From contig NZ_JACHGL010000009.1 of assembly GCF_014207505.1 (NCBI RefSeq), forward strand, positions 1 through 42,236: a stretch of 42,236 bases of DNA, written 5' to 3'. Positions 40,416 through 42,236 of this stretch are shown piece after piece; position 1 is the first letter of the stretch; every line of letters starts with the position of its first letter. Position numbers and translations under genes: made by a program. The notes under the pieces were generated by a model. The model made no database searches, was not told the DNA's origin, and worked only from the letters and a program-made list of their open reading frames with translations. This DNA is from Leuconostoc carnosum (GTDB lineage: Bacteria > Bacillota > Bacilli > Lactobacillales > Lactobacillaceae).

Positions 40416-41825
40416 ATGCCAACTAAAGAAGAAGCAGAAGAATGGAAGAAGCAACTTGTAGATAATGCAGAACAGCAAATTTTGAACTTAACTGATAGTG
40501 ACAAGTTCAAAAACTATCTTAATACTGTGGCAAAATTTCATCGTTATAGCGCTAGAAATATTGATTTAATCTACTCTCAAAACCCAGAAGCTACTCAAAT
40601 AGCAGGTTTTAAACAATGGAAAAATGATTTTAATAGATCAGTTAATAAGGGCGGAAAGTCTATTAGAATTTCTGCCCCAATCATCAAAAAATTAAACCCC
40701 GAAGAACAGCAACGTCTTAACACGACAGAAGAAAGAGCGATAGTCGGCTATCGTTATATACCTGTCTTTGATATAGAACAGACACATGGCGCCCCCGTTC
40801 CTAATGTTAATGATTTTGTAAAAGAAAACTTATCAGACCATAAAAACGTCAGCAATCTATACAATGAGCTAAAGAATTATTTAAACGAAAATACCGACCT
40901 GAAAGTAAGCGAACAGAATTTAGACGCACAAAAAGGTGTAAAAGGATATTTTCAACCTGATACTAATGAAATTGTTATTGGTGAAAGTCAACCAGACAGT
41001 GCATTAAAACTTAAAACCTTATATCATGAATATGCACATAGTCAGTTGCATGGCTTAACATCAGAGTTTAGAAACCGCCCCAGAGAGTACAAAGAGACAC
41101 AAGCCGAAGCGGTAGCTTATATAGCCATGCAAAACATTGGCGTTGATACAAGTGAATATTCATTAGGGTATGTTGCAACGTGGGCGCAAAATAAAGATGT
41201 GATCCATGAAGCGTTGAGTGAAATTCAAAAAGTAAGTAATAAAGTTGTAGACCTTAGTAATGAATTAACAGAAAAACTTGGATTACAACAAGAAAAAGAT
41301 AACAAAATAACTGAAAAAATTGAAGATATTGCTAAAGAAAAATTAGTAGTAAAAGCTGATAATCCAGTAGAAGCTGTTAAAAAACTCTATAATAACAATT
41401 TACAATACGCCATTCAAGAAAGTTATACCCTTTCAGATATATCAGAAAAAGAGGCTGATTATTTTAGAAAGACTGCCACGTGGGAAGATGTAGCGGACAT
41501 TGAAAAATCAAATAATGCTATAGAAGCCTTAGGACATGGCTATTATGCAGATGAATACATTGAACGTAATGACAATAACCCTCATTCCGCTAATCAGTCT
41601 ATTTTAAAGACTAACGATCCAGAGCACCCTACCCTATCTCAACAGTACAAAAGTCTATTAAATCAACTAAAAGAGCCTGATAAGAATAGTCAGCAAACAG
41701 AAAAGCAACTCAAACAAGTACGTCAAAATATCAGTGAGCAAACACAATCCGAACTACAATCATTTGCAAAAAACACCCCTACCCTTAAACAACCCAAAAT
41801 AGAGCATGACGAACCAACAATATAG
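40416..41825 (+). CDS. ArdC-like anti-restriction / zincin protein (LtrC-like)
   Basis: 469 residues behind GAGGAGG. The N-terminal ssDNA-binding ArdC-N-like domain (YLNTVAKFHRYSARNIDLIY, ATQIAGFKQWKNDFNRSVNK, GGKSIRISAPI) is followed by a metallopeptidase domain with HEYAH (204-208), preceded by TLY, and the third ligand in KETQAEAVAYIAM. ArdC proteins protect the incoming single strand in a new host. A long charged C-terminal half follows and contains a DUF-like segment (ISEKEADYFRKTATWEDVAD). It is last in the tra operon, so it enters last by the inferred transfer direction, but it may be delivered as protein. Confidence 0.85.
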   Translation: MPTKEEAEEWKKQLVDNAEQQILNLTDSDKFKNYLNTVAKFHRYSARNIDLIYSQNPEATQIAGFKQWKNDFNRSVNKGGKSIRISAPIIKKLNPEEQQRLNTTEERAIVGYRYIPVFDIEQTHGAPVPNVNDFVKENLSDHKNVSNLYNELKNYLNENTDLKVSEQNLDAQKGVKGYFQPDTNEIVIGESQPDSALKLKTLYHEYAHSQLHGLTSEFRNRPREYKETQAEAVAYIAMQNIGVDTSEYSLGYVATWAQNKDVIHEALSEIQKVSNKVVDLSNELTEKLGLQQEKDNKITEKIEDIAKEKLVVKADNPVEAVKKLYNNNLQYAIQESYTLSDISEKEADYFRKTATWEDVADIEKSNNAIEALGHGYYADEYIERNDNNPHSANQSILKTNDPEHPTLSQQYKSLLNQLKEPDKNSQQTEKQLKQVRQNISEQTQSELQSFAKNTPTLKQPKIEHDEPTI

Positions 41826-41857
41826 CATAAATTAATAATTGATGATATAATACAAAA

Positions 41858-41975
41858 GAAAAGGAAGCCTTGCTTGAACAAGACTTCCCCATAGAGACGT
41901 TTAAGACGGTGGCAATAGTTATAATAAAATTAAAATAACCGCTAGCTTGCCAGAGCTAAGGCGGTTATTTTTTTT
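41858..41975 (+). ncRNA. Antitoxin RNA of the type I toxin-antitoxin locus (predicted)
   Basis: A TATAAT at 41846-41851 (no clear -35) precedes a non-coding stretch that ends at a stem-loop with T-run (41934-41976). The RNA would run convergent to the toxin mRNA and overlap its 3' end through the shared terminator, the standard geometry of Fst/TxpA-type loci. A 5' hairpin (GGAAG/CTTCC with CTTG/CAAG inside) is visible at about 41861-41889. Confidence 0.6.
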
Positions 41976-41976
41976 G
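41934..41976. terminator. Shared bidirectional terminator of the type I locus
   Basis: AATAACCGC/GCGGTTATT with inner TAGCT/AGCTA and a two-base bulge. It has a T-run rightward and an A-rich stretch that gives Us leftward. It overlaps the toxin's stop codon (41965-41967) and ends both RNAs. Confidence 0.85.
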
Positions 41977-42069
41977 TTGGTTTTTAATCAACTCAACAAC
42001 TAATGCTAATAAGGTAACTATAAAAGTACCAGACATCAACATGAGCTGTAAAGCGTCCGATACGGACAC
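41965..42069 (-). CDS. 34-residue holin-like type I toxin peptide
   Basis: Starts at a GTG with AAAGGAG nine to ten bases upstream and reads VSVSDALQLMLMSGTFIVTL, then LALVVELIKNQQKK. One membrane helix with a short lysine-rich tail matches the putative holin-like toxins (Hol_Tox/Lpt type) described in lactobacilli and enterococci. These depolarise the membrane when the antitoxin RNA is lost. It is convergent with the predicted antitoxin RNA and shares its terminator. Confidence 0.85.
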   Translation of the reverse strand: MSVSDALQLMLMSGTFIVTLLALVVELIKNQQKK

Positions 42070-42143
42070 TTGGGCTTCTCCTTTCCTAGAATGTGAGTTT
42101 ATAGTTTTTACACCATAAGCACCACCCCCTTTAAGGAAATAGC

Positions 42144-42236
42144 TGCTCGTATACTGAAAATCCGGACCGCTTTATTTCTAGGGCATAATCCGAGATAATC
42201 AAGTATAGGAGTTTTTTTATATTATGAAAGCTAAGC
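42144..42236 (+). mobile_element. Left end of an IS3-family element, cut by the window edge
   Basis: TGCTCGTATACTGAAAATCC resembles the terminus of the IS3 remnant near 8215-8232 and is followed, after AGGAG, by the first codons of orfA. It sits about 75 bases upstream of the toxin start, so it may have replaced part of the toxin promoter. Confidence 0.75.
42224..42236 (+). CDS. IS3-family OrfA, first four codons
   Basis: ATGAAAGCTAAGC behind AGGAG at 42207-42211. The rest is outside the window. Confidence 0.6.

Overview
The window reads as most of a conjugative, low-GC Gram-positive plasmid. The gene families (IS3/IS30/IS256 elements, RepA_N replication protein, pSK41/pGO1-type tra genes, YolD, Hol_Tox-like toxin) point to a lactobacillus; I infer Lactobacillaceae and cannot name a species. 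Both edges lie inside IS3-family elements: a transposase 3' portion at the left and a left terminus with the first codons of orfA at the right. The window is therefore either a cut from a larger circle or an assembly contig ending in repeats. No rRNA, tRNA or CRISPR array was seen.

Layout. (1) 1-1,750: IS3 orfB; a YolD-like SOS gene whose promoter spacer holds a near-perfect LexA box; small remnants; a DUF536 plasmid gene broken by one in-frame stop. (2) 1,750-6,832: a two-gene restriction-like system, made of a small protein with methyltransferase motif I but no NPPY, followed by a 1,466-residue HEPN-like / GIY-YIG-like / SF2 helicase / NPPY-methyltransferase polypeptide. (3) 7,027-7,597: a YafQ/RelB-type toxin-antitoxin pair, separated from the previous operon by a perfect 22-bp-arm bidirectional terminator. 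(4) 7,700-15,400: a redox/pterin island (GTP cyclohydrolase I, SDR, DUF488, FAD-dependent ferredoxin-reductase-type enzyme, glutathionyl-hydroquinone-reductase-like protein) cut up by IS3 and IS256 sequences and containing a broken histidinol-phosphatase gene. Two of its promoters share an ACTTAAGT palindrome. (5) 15,400-18,380: mostly decayed DNA (VanZ tail, surface-protein tail, IS30 and IS3 remnants, TrlF-like ATPase tail) with one intact small gene.

(6) 18,490-24,300: plasmid maintenance. It holds a serine resolvase, a 53-residue membrane peptide, ParA with a ribbon-helix-helix partner and palindromic operator/centromere-like sites, and RepA_N with three 35-bp iterons inside the gene. RepA_N is preceded by a leader carrying an antisense RNA promoter and terminator and a transcription attenuator with a visible anti-terminator. 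A zeta-type toxin with a small non-epsilon partner and two mobilisation accessory genes follow. (7) 24,450-41,825: oriT, a MobQ relaxase and a long co-directional tra operon encoding a type IV secretion machine. The operon includes a VirB4 ATPase, an EssB/YukC-like protein, a two-domain peptidoglycan hydrolase, a membrane thioredoxin, a coupling protein split into membrane and ATPase subunits, a TrbL/VirB6-like membrane protein, topoisomerase III and an ArdC-like anti-restriction protein. The operon starts at a palindrome-overlapped promoter with a small HTH gene. (8) 41,840-42,140: a type I toxin-antitoxin locus with a 34-residue holin-like toxin.

Together these genes make a self-transmissible plasmid with copy control by antisense attenuation, active partition and three addiction modules. 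It carries a restriction-like defence system plus ArdC for entry into restricting hosts, and a redox cargo island acquired and trimmed by insertion sequences. The parts least like standard descriptions are the split-methyltransferase helicase system, the fully readable rep leader switch, and a multi-hairpin segment inside the first tra gene.
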